A stretch of DNA of 64,000 nt from CAMCXE01 sp036520615. Its GTDB lineage: Bacteria; Pseudomonadota; Gammaproteobacteria; Pseudomonadales; Cellvibrionaceae. The stretch is from positions 1 through 64,000 of the forward strand of contig DATDJI010000059.1 of NCBI GenBank assembly GCA_036520615.1, in the 5' to 3' direction. The notes below the pieces were generated by a model. That model saw only the letters and a program-made list of their open reading frames with translations. It had not been told where the DNA came from and ran no database searches. Shown piece by piece: positions 36,327-46,117 of this stretch (its first letter is position 1; each line of letters starts with the position of its first letter). The translations under genes and the position numbers were made by a program.

Positions 36327-37303
36327 GTCAAAGAGCTTTTGGGTGTCGTCAAACTCTGGCTGGCCAGAATTTGCTGGTAACTGGTGAATCGATCAAGGCT
36401 AATCGCCCCCTCATCCCGCGCCTGATTGAGCGCACAGCCCGGGTCATGCTGATGTAAACAATTGCGAAATTTACAGCGCCCTAAAAAGTCTTCGAATTCT
36501 ATGAACCCCTGGGCAACCTGCTCCGGGCTTAAATGCCCTAAACCAAACTCGCGGATTCCCGGGGAATCAATACACTGCCCGCCGCTGGCAAAGTGATAAA
36601 GACGCGCATGGGTCGTTGTATGGCGCCCCTTAGCCACGCCTTCTGACAGCTCGCCAATTTTTATCGACTGCTCCGGCAATAACGCTTGTAGTAGAGAGGA
36701 TTTCCCTACTCCAGACTGCCCCACCAGAATGCTGGTGCCAGTGGCCAAAACGGCTTGAAGGGGCGCAAGGCTTTGCGAATCTTGCGCGGAAACCGTCAAA
36801 CAGGTGTAACCGAGGGTTTGATAACTCGCTGCCAGAGCGAGCATCGGATGGTCAGGCTTTAACAGATCACTTTTGTTTAACACCAACACCGGGCGAATAT
36901 CCAGCGCATGCAAAGCCACCAGATATCGGTCAATTAAATTGGCGTGGGCCACCGGCTCAGGGGCGAGCACAATCAGCGCGCAGTCCACATTCGCGGCTAC
37001 CAGTTTCAAATTACCAAAACTATCCGGTCGCTGAATACAATTGCGGCGCGGCTTTAGTGCGACGACGACGCCGGTGGGTTCGCCAGGCTGCCAAATTACT
37101 CTGTCGCCAACGGTTAACGGCGGCAGATTGGCCCTAAGGTGGCAGCGGTGGCGCTCCCCTGTGGCGCAATCTTGAACCTCCGCCTGCTGGCGCAAAGGCG
37201 AAATAACTAATCCCTCACTGCCATTGCAATCCCCCGCAAGCTCCTGGGTGTTTTGGTGGGCGATACGGCGGGTCTGTTGCAAACTGAGGCGGCGTTTAGT
37301 CAT
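36323..37303 (-). CDS. rsgA: Ribosome small-subunit GTPase RsgA
   Basis: 326 residues. An OB fold comes first, then the circularly permuted GTPase order G4 (LNKSD), G1 (GQSGVGKSS), G3 (DSPGIREFG). The C-terminal zinc knuckle is CKFRNCLHQHDPGC. It matures the 30S subunit. Divergent from orn, 93 bases away, as in Pseudomonas, though motAB often found nearby are absent. It overlaps rhdA by four bases. Confidence 0.97.
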   Translation of the reverse strand: MTKRRLSLQQTRRIAHQNTQELAGDCNGSEGLVISPLRQQAEVQDCATGERHRCHLRANLPPLTVGDRVIWQPGEPTGVVVALKPRRNCIQRPDSFGNLKLVAANVDCALIVLAPEPVAHANLIDRYLVALHALDIRPVLVLNKSDLLKPDHPMLALAASYQTLGYTCLTVSAQDSQSLAPLQAVLATGTSILVGQSGVGKSSLLQALLPEQSIKIGELSEGVAKGRHTTTHARLYHFASGGQCIDSPGIREFGLGHLSPEQVAQGFIEFEDFLGRCKFRNCLHQHDPGCALNQARDEGAISLDRFTSYQQILASQSLTTPKSSLT

Positions 37304-37396
37304 GGAGTACCAAATTAGGTAAAAAGGGGGCGTCAGTTAAACGGAGGCGCTAAACTTGGCGCCATTGTAGAGAAAAATTTAATCAGGAGTACCCTT

Positions 37397-37951
37397 ATGT
37401 CCGCCCAACTACCCAGTGACAGTCATTTAATTTGGATCGATTTAGAAATGACTGGCTTAAATCCAGAGCGCGACGTCATTATCGAGATCGCCACACTAGT
37501 CACCGATAAAGACCTAAATATTCTCGCTGAAGGACCTGTCTATGCCATTAACCAACATCCCAGCACGCTCGCAGCCATGGATGATTGGAATACCCAACAA
37601 CACGGCGGCTCCGGGCTGGTAAAACGTGTATTAGAAAGCACCATTAATACCCGCGAAGCGGAAATTAGCACGCTTGCGTTTTTAAACCAGTGGGTTGTGC
37701 CCGGAAAAAGCCCTATGTGCGGCAATTCAATCTGCCAGGATCGGCGCTTTTTAGCCCATTATATGCCGCAGCTGGAACAATTCTTTTCCTACCGCAATTT
37801 AGATGTGTCCACGTTAAAAGAACTTGCCCGCCGCTGGAAGCCAGAAATAGCTAAAGGCTTAACAAAAAAAGGCAGTCATTTGGCTATGGATGACATTCTT
37901 GATTCAGTCGCGGAGTTAAAATATTACCGAGAGCATTTTATTGCATCGTAA
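37397..37951 (+). CDS. orn: Oligoribonuclease
   Basis: 184 residues, a DEDDh 3'-5' exonuclease. Exo I is WIDLEMTGLNPERD; later motifs include CGNSICQDRRFLAHYMP and KKGSHLAMDDILDS with the conserved His and Asp. It degrades 2-5 nt RNA and pGpG, the product of c-di-GMP breakdown, which ties it to the signalling by the HD-GYP class. Preceded by CAGGAG at nine bases. Confidence 0.97.
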   Translation: MSAQLPSDSHLIWIDLEMTGLNPERDVIIEIATLVTDKDLNILAEGPVYAINQHPSTLAAMDDWNTQQHGGSGLVKRVLESTINTREAEISTLAFLNQWVVPGKSPMCGNSICQDRRFLAHYMPQLEQFFSYRNLDVSTLKELARRWKPEIAKGLTKKGSHLAMDDILDSVAELKYYREHFIAS

Positions 37952-38160
37952 CGCACAAGAAAATCAGCGGAATTTATCCACGCAACGGCAAAGCCTGAAA
38001 TAACTAAAAATCGTGGCGTATTGCAGAATTATAGTGATCAACAATCTGCAAATTAATTAATTGATTTAAACAGAAGCTCTGAAAACCTAGCCAGCTGACT
38101 CTGACTAGGTGAATCTATCGGCAGCTAACAGCGTAGCGTGGAGGATTCGTTAAATATACA

Positions 38161-39663
38161 TCAAGCTACTGCAGCGGTAGTACATTGAAAACTCTGCGCA
38201 ACCTCTCCATCACAAATTGAATCCAACTTTACGTCAAAACCCCAAAGGCGGTGGATGTGTTTTAGCACCTCTTGAGCGGAGGCATCTAAAGGCTGGCGAT
38301 TGTGTTGAATATGCTGCAATGTTAACGAGCGATCACCGCGCACATCCACACTAAATACCTGAATATTAGGCTCCCGGTTGCCTAAATTATATTGCGCGGA
38401 AAGCGCTTCTCGTACAGCCTTATATCCGGATTCATTGTGAATGGCCGTAATATCGATAGAACCATTACGATCATCATCCAAGATACAGAACAGCTTTAAA
38501 TCGCGCATAATTTTAGGTGATAAAAACTGCAAAATAAAACTTTCATCTTTAAAATTACGCATCGCAAAATCTAATGTAGCAATCCAATCACTACCGGCAA
38601 TATCTGGAAACCAATGCCGATCTTCCTCAGTAGGATTTTCACAAATGCGCCGAATATCTTGCATCATCGCGAACCCCAACGCATATGGATTAATACCGTT
38701 GTAATATTTTGCGTTATAGGGCGGCTGATAAATAACGCTAGTGTGAGATTGCATAAATTCCAAAATAAAGCCATCCGTTACCAATCCGCGGTCATATAAA
38801 GTATTGATTAATGTGTAATGCCAGAATGTTGCCCAACCCTCGTTCATCACCTGAGTTTGACGCTGAGGATAAAAATACTGAGCTATTTTGCGCACGATAC
38901 GCACGACTTCGCGCTGCCAAGGCTCCAATAACGGAGCATGTTTTTCAAAAAAATACAGCAAATTTTCCTGTGGCTCTTCAGGGAAACGAATTTTTTTCTG
39001 CTGATTTTTTTTCTGCTCATCTGCAGGAATTGTCCGCCACAAATCATTCACTTGGCGCTGCAAATATTCTTCTCGCTCCTTTTGCCGCGCCTGTTCTTTA
39101 TGCGCTGACAAAGGATATGGACGCTGGTAACGATCCACTCCATAACTCATAATTGCATGGCAGGAATCTAATATCGCCTCCACCGCCGCCACACCATGTT
39201 TCTCCTCACACTGGGAAATATAGTTTTTCGCAAACACTAAATAGTCAATAATCGATGACGCATCTGTCCAGGCGCGGAATAGATAATTCCCCTTAAAAAA
39301 TGAGTTATGGCCGTAACAGGCATGGGCGATTACCAACGCCTGCATCATCATGGTATTTTCTTCCATAAGATAGGCAATACAGGGATTTGAATTAATTACA
39401 ATCTCATAAGCAAGCCCCATTTGTCCGCGTCTATAGGATTTCTCTACATTTAAAAATTGTTTGCCATAGGACCAATGGCTATACCCCAAAGGCATACCGA
39501 CAGACGCATAAGCATCCATCATTTGCTCGGAACTAATAATTTCTATCTGATTCGGATAGGTGTCTAAGCGAAATTCTTTCGCCACTGCCGCGATAGCCTT
39601 GTCGTAGGCTTCAATTAATTCAAAACTCCATTCCGAACCGGTAGAAATGGGATTTTTTTCCAT
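38161..39663 (-). CDS. SpoVR-family protein (YcgB)
   Basis: 500 residues, soluble. Family hallmarks: CYGHNSFFKGNYLFRAW, MSYGVDRYQRPYPLS, NEGWATFWHYTLINTLYD and NPYALGFAMMQDIRRI. The H, E and W positions suggest a metal-dependent or structural helical fold; the biochemical role is unknown. It starts 2 bases after the yeaH-like gene stop, and with the kinase prkA forms the conserved yeaG-yeaH-ycgB set, which in enterics is induced by nitrogen starvation and stationary phase. Confidence 0.95.
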   Translation of the reverse strand: MEKNPISTGSEWSFELIEAYDKAIAAVAKEFRLDTYPNQIEIISSEQMMDAYASVGMPLGYSHWSYGKQFLNVEKSYRRGQMGLAYEIVINSNPCIAYLMEENTMMMQALVIAHACYGHNSFFKGNYLFRAWTDASSIIDYLVFAKNYISQCEEKHGVAAVEAILDSCHAIMSYGVDRYQRPYPLSAHKEQARQKEREEYLQRQVNDLWRTIPADEQKKNQQKKIRFPEEPQENLLYFFEKHAPLLEPWQREVVRIVRKIAQYFYPQRQTQVMNEGWATFWHYTLINTLYDRGLVTDGFILEFMQSHTSVIYQPPYNAKYYNGINPYALGFAMMQDIRRICENPTEEDRHWFPDIAGSDWIATLDFAMRNFKDESFILQFLSPKIMRDLKLFCILDDDRNGSIDITAIHNESGYKAVREALSAQYNLGNREPNIQVFSVDVRGDRSLTLQHIQHNRQPLDASAQEVLKHIHRLWGFDVKLDSICDGEVAQSFQCTTAAVA

Positions 39664-39665
39664 GA

Positions 39666-40946
39666 CTAAGCCGCCTTCTTGTGAAATAAATCGCGAAAGA
39701 CAGGATAAATATCCGCTAAAGATTGTATCTGACGCATAGCAAAACTATTGGGGAAGCTATCTTCTACTTGTTCGTAAGAGCGCCAAAGAGCTTGGTGATC
39801 GCGCGGGGTGATTTCAATGTAAGAAAAATATTGCACTTTTTGCATTATTTGCTCGACCAACATTTTATAACAGACGGAAGAATCATCATTCCAATTATCT
39901 CCGTCAGACGCCTGTGCACAATAAATATTCCACTCTGAAGTGGGAAAGCGCGCGTCAATTATCTCATCCATTAGCCGCAAAGCACTGGATACAATTGTTC
40001 CACCTGTTTCGCGGCTATAAAAAAACTCCTGCTCATCCACTTCTTTAGCGCTCGTGTGGTGGCGAATAAATACTACTTCGGTGTGGCCATAACTGCGCTG
40101 TAAAAAAAGATATAGCAACAAGAAAAAACGTTTCGCTACGTCTTTAGTAGCCTGATCCATTGACCCTGAAACATCCATAACGCAAAACATAACCGCCTTA
40201 GAGCTGGGTACTGGATGCTTGACCTGCAAATTATATTTAAGGTCAAAATCATCCAACCAGGGAACGCGTTTAATCCGCGATTTAAGGCCAGCAATTAGCT
40301 GCTCTAATTCGCGGCGGCGCACCGTAACTAAAGCCTCATCTTCTGAACTCTCAACTAATGCAGCCAATTCCTCCTCAAAGGCGCGCAACTGCTTGCGCTT
40401 TTGGCCGGTTAACGCCATGCGCCGAGCATTGGCCGCTCGCAATGAACGCACGATATTAACTTTGCCTGGATTGCCCTCATTGGCAATGCCTGCACGGTGG
40501 TATTTAAATTCTTCACCACCGGTTAATTGCCTCTTGACCAGATTTGGCAACTCCAAATCTTCAAACATATAATTTAAAAACTCCTCCTGAGTAATTTGAA
40601 AGACAAACTCATCCTCTCCCTCGCCCGAGTCGGAGGCATCGCCCTTGCCGCTGCCAGAGCCTCCGCCACCCTCGGGGCGCTGAATTTTATCTCCAGATAC
40701 AAATTCTTTATTACCAGGTAATACTCGATTGCGTACCCCGCCTTGACCATGGTGAAAATTCGGCTCGCTTATATCTCGAGAAGGAATACTAATTTGCTCG
40801 CCCGAATCAATGTCTTTTATCGAACGTTTATCAACAGCCTGCTGTACCGCCTTTTTTATGTGATCGCGATAACGATCCAAAAAACGCTGTCTATTAACTG
40901 TGCTTTTGTTTTTGGCATTCAACCTGCGATCTACGACGTAGCTCAC
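39666..40946 (-). CDS. yeaH: DUF444 protein YeaH
   Basis: 426 residues. The N-terminal RRLNAKNKSTVNRQRFLDRY and a Gly/Ser-rich region at about 97-110 are followed by a von Willebrand A-like region (VMFCVMDVSGSMDQATKD, with a MIDAS-type DxSxS). The family is DUF444. The start is GTG at 40946, chosen because AGGAG lies eight bases upstream. It lies between prkA and spoVR on the same strand; the three are probably one stress-response operon. Its likely role is adaptor or effector of the PrkA kinase; this is inference from conserved linkage. Confidence 0.95.
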   Translation of the reverse strand: MSYVVDRRLNAKNKSTVNRQRFLDRYRDHIKKAVQQAVDKRSIKDIDSGEQISIPSRDISEPNFHHGQGGVRNRVLPGNKEFVSGDKIQRPEGGGGSGSGKGDASDSGEGEDEFVFQITQEEFLNYMFEDLELPNLVKRQLTGGEEFKYHRAGIANEGNPGKVNIVRSLRAANARRMALTGQKRKQLRAFEEELAALVESSEDEALVTVRRRELEQLIAGLKSRIKRVPWLDDFDLKYNLQVKHPVPSSKAVMFCVMDVSGSMDQATKDVAKRFFLLLYLFLQRSYGHTEVVFIRHHTSAKEVDEQEFFYSRETGGTIVSSALRLMDEIIDARFPTSEWNIYCAQASDGDNWNDDSSVCYKMLVEQIMQKVQYFSYIEITPRDHQALWRSYEQVEDSFPNSFAMRQIQSLADIYPVFRDLFHKKAA

Positions 40947-41115
40947 GCGGCTCTCCTAATTAAATTTGTTTATGCCCGGACGAGAGACTGAACCCGCCTA
41001 TCATTTTGGTCTTGCCGTGGCCACTGAGCATCCAATCTGCGCGCTCCTTCGCGCAGCCCAAAGAAAATTTGTAATCTCCACTAATGCCCGTTGTTCTGTG
41101 ATGTTTTTAAACGCA

Positions 41116-43038
41116 CTATTGTGATTTACGTACACGTAAATACCATTCGGACAACAAGCGCACTTGTTTCTCGGTATAACCACGCTCAACCATACGCGCG
41201 ACAAAATCTTGATGTTTTTTCTGATCTTCCTTCGTAGATTTTGTATTAAATGAAATAACCGGTAACAGCTCTTCCGTATTGGAGAACATTTTTTTCTCAA
41301 TTACCACGCGCAGTTTTTCATAGCTATTCCACACAGGATTTTTGCCATTATTATTAGCGCGCGCACGCAGTACAAAATTAACTATTTCATTACGGAAATC
41401 TTTCGGGTTGCTAATTCCTGCTGGTTTTTCTATTTTCTCAAGCTCTTCATTAATGGCTGCTCGATTTAATATCTCACCCGTTTCCGGATCGCGATACTCT
41501 TGGTCTTGAATCCAGAAGTCCGCATACACAACATATCGATCAAAAATATTCTGCCCATATTCGGCATAAGATTCCAAATAAGCCGTTTGAATTTCTTTAC
41601 CGATAAACTCCACATAACGCGGCGCCAAATATTCTTTTAGAAAGCCTAAATATCTTCCAGCGCGCTCCTCTGGAAACTGCTCTTGTTCAATTTGTTGCTC
41701 CAACACATAAAGTAAGTGCACAGGATTTGCAGCAACTTCAGTTGGATCAAAGTTAAATACTTTGGAGAGAATTTTAAATGCAAACCGAGTGGATAACCCA
41801 TTCATACCTTCGTCTACTCCAGCAGCGTCCTTATACTCCTGCTGAGATTTGGCTTTAGGGTCGGTATCTTTAAGATTTTCACCATCATAAACGCGCATTT
41901 TAGACAGCAAATTGGAGTTCTCCGGCGCTTTTAAGCGGGATAAAACTGCAAATTGCGCTAGCATTTTTAATGTGTCAGGGGCGCAGGGTGCAAAACGTAA
42001 CGAACTATTTTGCAATAGCTTTTCATAAATATGTATTTCTTCGGAAACTCGCAGGCAATAAGGCACTTTTACGATATAGACACGATCAATGAAAGCTTCG
42101 TTGTTTTTATTATTGCGAAAGGTTTGCCATTCTGATTCATTCGAGTGAGCTAAAATCATGCCGTCAAACGGAATAGCTCCGAGCCCTTCAGTGGAATTAT
42201 AATTACCTTCTTGAGTGGCAGTTAAAAGTGGATGCAGCACTTTAATCGGTGCTTTAAACATCTCGACAAATTCCATGACGCCCTGATTCGCACGACACAG
42301 ACCACCAGAAAAACTATAAGCATCTGGGTCGTTTTGCGGAAATTCTTCTAATTTACGAATATCGACCTTACCTACAAGGCTGGATATATCTTGGTTATTT
42401 TCATCACCCGGCTCTGTTTTGGAAATAGCTATTTGATCCAAAATAGAAGGGTGCATTTTAACCACTTTGAACTGGCTAATATCGCCGCCAAATTCATGTA
42501 ACCGTTTTACCGCCCAAGGCGACATAATAGTTTTCAGATAGCGCAGCGGAATACCGTAATCTTCCCGCAAAATTACACCATCTTCATTAGGATCAAATAA
42601 ACCTAACGGCGACTCAAATACAGGTGAGCCTTTTAAGCAATAAATAGGTTGTTTTTCCATCAAAGCTTTTAGCTTCTCGGCTAGAGAAGATTTTCCACCA
42701 CCTACTGGGCCGAGCAAATAAAGAATTTGCTTTTTCTCTTCTAACCCCTGCGCCGCATGTTTGAAAAACGACACTATTTGTTCGATTGCCTCATCCATGC
42801 CATAAAAATCTTCAAACGCCTGATAGCGTTTAATGATTTTATTGGAAAATATCCGGCTTAAGCGTGGGTGCCTGGACGTGTCCACAAGTTCAGGTTCGCC
42901 AATAGCCAATAACATACGTTCAGCGGCGGAGGCATAGACAGAGGGATCTGATTTACAGAGCTCTAGGTATTCTTGAATACTTAATTCTTCTTTTTGCGTT
43001 GAAGCATAACGTTCACGATAATGACTAAATATGGTCAT
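41116..43038 (-). CDS. yeaG: PrkA/YeaG serine protein kinase (AAA+)
   Basis: 640 residues. The AAA domain has the Walker A motif GPVGGGKSS near residue 112 and Walker B-like VMEFVEMFKAPIKVLHPLLT. The C-terminal PrkA kinase-like domain follows. The protein autophosphorylates in E. coli and Bacillus. GAGGAG precedes the ATG at nine bases. Upstream gene of the yeaG-yeaH-ycgB set, with a 169-base gap to yeaH. Divergent from galE across a 370-base region. Confidence 0.96.
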   Translation of the reverse strand: MTIFSHYRERYASTQKEELSIQEYLELCKSDPSVYASAAERMLLAIGEPELVDTSRHPRLSRIFSNKIIKRYQAFEDFYGMDEAIEQIVSFFKHAAQGLEEKKQILYLLGPVGGGKSSLAEKLKALMEKQPIYCLKGSPVFESPLGLFDPNEDGVILREDYGIPLRYLKTIMSPWAVKRLHEFGGDISQFKVVKMHPSILDQIAISKTEPGDENNQDISSLVGKVDIRKLEEFPQNDPDAYSFSGGLCRANQGVMEFVEMFKAPIKVLHPLLTATQEGNYNSTEGLGAIPFDGMILAHSNESEWQTFRNNKNNEAFIDRVYIVKVPYCLRVSEEIHIYEKLLQNSSLRFAPCAPDTLKMLAQFAVLSRLKAPENSNLLSKMRVYDGENLKDTDPKAKSQQEYKDAAGVDEGMNGLSTRFAFKILSKVFNFDPTEVAANPVHLLYVLEQQIEQEQFPEERAGRYLGFLKEYLAPRYVEFIGKEIQTAYLESYAEYGQNIFDRYVVYADFWIQDQEYRDPETGEILNRAAINEELEKIEKPAGISNPKDFRNEIVNFVLRARANNNGKNPVWNSYEKLRVVIEKKMFSNTEELLPVISFNTKSTKEDQKKHQDFVARMVERGYTEKQVRLLSEWYLRVRKSQ

Positions 43039-43408
43039 AGAGAGCTCCTCAGTTATGACTAAATGGCGAGGGACGGTGCGAATCCTATTCCAAGCATAGA
43101 CGTTGGAAATAAATCAGCAGACAAAATTCCCCAAAAGATACTTAAAACCGTCAAAAAAATACTGCCTTGAGAGGCCTCGGCAATTTCGCCAAGAATATGT
43201 CAGCCACCTTACGCAAAATCCGTTTAAGGCAAGGCCTTTACTCATAAAACAATTCGAGCCATTCAAAAATTAAGCCACGCACGGCTTTGAATTTGCACAA
43301 ACAATAAGAGGGACTTATATAACTGCCCACCTCAAAAGTAATCGTTTTGTTATATTGATACATCCGTGAAATAATTCATACATCACACATGAAAAATATG
43401 AGCATCCA
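43039..43408. other. Intergenic region between prkA and galE
   Basis: 370 bases with no supported gene and no convincing promoter match. It must contain divergent promoters for prkA and galE. I looked for a -24/-12 (GG-N10-GC) sigma-54 element upstream of prkA and did not find a good one. Confidence 0.5.
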
Positions 43409-44428
43409 ATGAAGGTATTAGTAACAGGCGGAGCAGGTTATATAGGCTCACATACGTGTATCGAGCTAATTCACGCAGGCCACCAGCTGGTCGTGGTTGA
43501 TAATCTTGTCAATGCTAAACAGGAAGCCCTAGCTCGCGTAGAGGTAATTACCGGTACACAGATTCCATTTTATGCAGTCGATGTCACCGATCGCGCCGCC
43601 CTTGATGCTGTATTTAAACAGGAAGGCCCGATCGACGCCGTTATCCATTTTGCCGGCTTAAAAGCTGTGGGCGAGTCTTGCGAAAAGCCGAGCGATTATT
43701 ATCGTGTCAATGTGTACGGCTCGCTGGTCCTTGCGGATGTAATGGAGGCCCATGGAGTGCAACTGCTGGCATTCAGCTCTTCGGCAACCGTCTATGGCGA
43801 CCCGCACTCAGTTCCAATCCGCGAAAATTTTCCAACTGGTGCGACCAATCCGTACGGCCGCAGTAAGTTAATGGTGGAAGAAATATTTCAAGATTTAGCA
43901 AAACGTACGGGCAATAGGCTAAAAATTGCGTTACTGCGCTATTTTAACCCCATCGGCGCCCACGAAAGCGGCACGATTGGTGAAGACCCAAATGGCATCC
44001 CAAATAATCTGCTCCCTTATGTGGCGCAAGTAGCTGTAGGGAAGCTGCCTCAACTGCGGGTATTTGGCAACGATTATGCGACAATCGATGGGACGGGCGT
44101 GCGAGATTATATTCATGTGGTGGACCTCGCTCGTGGACATTTGGCTGCGCTTAATCGCTTAACGCAGAACGCACCAGGTGCATATGTGTGGAATTTAGGC
44201 ACCGGACGAGGTTTTAGCGTACTTGAAGTGGTTAATGCCTTTGCAAAGGCCAGCGGTCGAACCATTCCCTTTGAATTTGTACCTCGCCGTCCGGGCGATA
44301 TCGCTGAGTGCTACGCCGACCCCAGCCTTGCCGCAAGCGAGCTAGGCTGGGGTGCTGAATATGATCTCAATCGGATGGTTATAGACGCCTGGCGTTGGCA
44401 ACATCAAAATCCCAATGGCTATGAGTAG
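43409..44428 (+). CDS. galE: UDP-glucose 4-epimerase
   Basis: 339 residues of the extended SDR family. GGAGYIGSHT (7-16) binds NAD; the catalytic pair is in NPYGRSK, with the upstream SSSATVYG. RYFNPIGAH and GTGVRDYIHVVDLA are typical of GalE. It interconverts UDP-glucose and UDP-galactose for surface polysaccharides. It stands alone, without a galactose-use operon, which points to envelope synthesis. Confidence 0.96.
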   Translation: MKVLVTGGAGYIGSHTCIELIHAGHQLVVVDNLVNAKQEALARVEVITGTQIPFYAVDVTDRAALDAVFKQEGPIDAVIHFAGLKAVGESCEKPSDYYRVNVYGSLVLADVMEAHGVQLLAFSSSATVYGDPHSVPIRENFPTGATNPYGRSKLMVEEIFQDLAKRTGNRLKIALLRYFNPIGAHESGTIGEDPNGIPNNLLPYVAQVAVGKLPQLRVFGNDYATIDGTGVRDYIHVVDLARGHLAALNRLTQNAPGAYVWNLGTGRGFSVLEVVNAFAKASGRTIPFEFVPRRPGDIAECYADPSLAASELGWGAEYDLNRMVIDAWRWQHQNPNGYE

Positions 44429-44445
44429 ACGTTTTAAGCTGACGA

Positions 44446-44466
44446 AAGAAGCGAGGCTCGCTTCTT
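44446..44466 (+). terminator. Hairpin after galE
   Basis: AAGAAGCGA-GGC-TCGCTTCTT, a perfect 9-base stem 18 bases past the galE stop, without a T tract. It lies between galE and the convergent HD-GYP gene and may block read-through both ways. Confidence 0.5.
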
Positions 44467-44522
44467 AAGCGTTAATGCGCAGAAAGCGAGCTTGGTTTAT
44501 CTGTATTAAATACATAACAGAA

Positions 44523-45917
44523 CTATTCGCGTCCGCCAAATATACCTGCCAAAGCGCGGTTACTTTTCAAAAATGATAAAAAGCCTTTATTCGGAGAAGA
44601 CTGACGGCTCAAGTAAATATCGCGGATGAGATTTACATCAAGCTCGTAACTGTTTGGATCTAAGTCCTGAGCAATTTCTATTCGATCTATTTCTGCGTGC
44701 GTTAGTTTGCCTGCATCAAGCTTTGCTTGTTTACTTTTTTCATCCAAGGCTAGATCTAAAAACATCGGTTCAACAAGCGGTTTTTTCAGCGTATCCAACA
44801 CGATCATGATTTTTGGTTTTAAACGCCGCTCAAAATTTTGCTCAACTACAACGGCTACTTCGCCCGTATTAAGCTCAACCAATGTACCTGTAGGGTAAAG
44901 CCCGATGGCGCGAATAAATTCAACTACCAAGTCTGATTGAAACAACTCATCCCGCACTTCATAAAGGCGCGCTACCGCTTTAGATGGCGAATAACTACGA
45001 TTCTCGCCTCTAGGTGTAGTTGTTTCGTCGTAAAAAGTTACGATCCCGGCAATTTTCCCCAGTAAAGGTATTTTATCGCCGCGCAATTGCTCAGGATATC
45101 CACTGCCGTTTAAACGCTCACAGTGGGTTTTAACTACAGAGGTAATTCTAGGTTTAATATCCGGCAGCTCGCGAAGAATCTCCACGCCAAAATCAACAAA
45201 TTTTTCATAGGCTGATTGCTCAGCGGCAGTACGATTTTGTTTCTCTAAAATTTCCAGTGGCAGCCGCGTCTTACCAAGATCTTTTAATAAAAGGCCGAGG
45301 GCTAATACATCAAGATCCACTTTCGGAAGGCCGATGTGCCGACCAAACAAAATTCCCCACACTGCGCAGCGCACGGCATGACTGTATGTGTATTCGTCTT
45401 TTTCTTTAACACGGCTTAACCAAGTAAATGCATCTGGGCTGCGCAATACGCTATCGACCATTGCACTGGCCGTGCGCTTGGTTTCCTGAATGGGCAAGTC
45501 ATGATTACCCGAACCTACTTGACGCATGACCTCGCCGATGGCGGTGTAGACCTGCTGGTGTAATTCCCGCGCCCGCGTCATCTCACGACCCAAGGACTCA
45601 ACTACCGGGTATTGGTTATGCTGGATTTTGATAGGGGCAACGTCAGTCACTTTGTTTTTGACTGACGACTTAGTGGCGCCACCTGAACTACCTGGGCCGC
45701 TCATCGTGCGCAAATTGGTTCTGACTGGCCCAGGGCCCTTGGCTATATCAATAAATGCGTGATGACAGTGCACTTTTAGCAACTGGATTTCGTCAAGCGT
45801 GTTGATGTAAAACCCTTGCAAGGGAAACGGGGTTTGCGTCCATGGTCTATCAAGGCCAGACACAAACATCCCAAGGGTAAGTTCATTAACGTCGATTTTA
45901 ATTTGCTTAATACCCAA
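44523..45917 (-). CDS. DUF3391-HD-GYP protein with degenerate active site
   Basis: 464 residues. DUF3391 is at about 5-130, an HD-GYP domain at about 165-330, and a 110-residue C-terminal extension. HD-GYP enzymes degrade c-di-GMP with two or three metals. Here the metal site is eroded: the HD dyad reads K212-D213 (LLKDLGK), the next His position is F240, HHE reads H265-C266-E267, and the DG of HHExxDG reads N270-G. Only the GYP loop (GSGYP) and D297 look normal. It is therefore more likely a c-di-GMP receptor or a scaffold than an enzyme. Start is TTG at 45917, supported by a strong GGAGGGG six bases upstream. Confidence 0.9.
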   Translation of the reverse strand: MGIKQIKIDVNELTLGMFVSGLDRPWTQTPFPLQGFYINTLDEIQLLKVHCHHAFIDIAKGPGPVRTNLRTMSGPGSSGGATKSSVKNKVTDVAPIKIQHNQYPVVESLGREMTRARELHQQVYTAIGEVMRQVGSGNHDLPIQETKRTASAMVDSVLRSPDAFTWLSRVKEKDEYTYSHAVRCAVWGILFGRHIGLPKVDLDVLALGLLLKDLGKTRLPLEILEKQNRTAAEQSAYEKFVDFGVEILRELPDIKPRITSVVKTHCERLNGSGYPEQLRGDKIPLLGKIAGIVTFYDETTTPRGENRSYSPSKAVARLYEVRDELFQSDLVVEFIRAIGLYPTGTLVELNTGEVAVVVEQNFERRLKPKIMIVLDTLKKPLVEPMFLDLALDEKSKQAKLDAGKLTHAEIDRIEIAQDLDPNSYELDVNLIRDIYLSRQSSPNKGFLSFLKSNRALAGIFGGRE

Positions 45918-46117
45918 GTTAATCCCCTCCTACACACAGTACTAAAGACCGCAAAAACTGATTATAAACCAACCAATCCGAATAAAATGCAGCCAGAATG
46001 GAAGGATTCGATATTTGGGAACTGTCCCAAACTATTTTTGCTAAACGGCGCGCTCCTTACCCAAGACTGGAAAAACGCCTTAAGTCGACCGCAACCTATC
46101 TCTATAGATCCGCATTT

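Noticed and set aside
41001..41300. Minus-strand frame overlapping the 3' end of prkA
   Set aside because: It is an out-of-frame reading of the kinase C-terminus and the gap, rich in Arg/Lys/Cys, with no family features.
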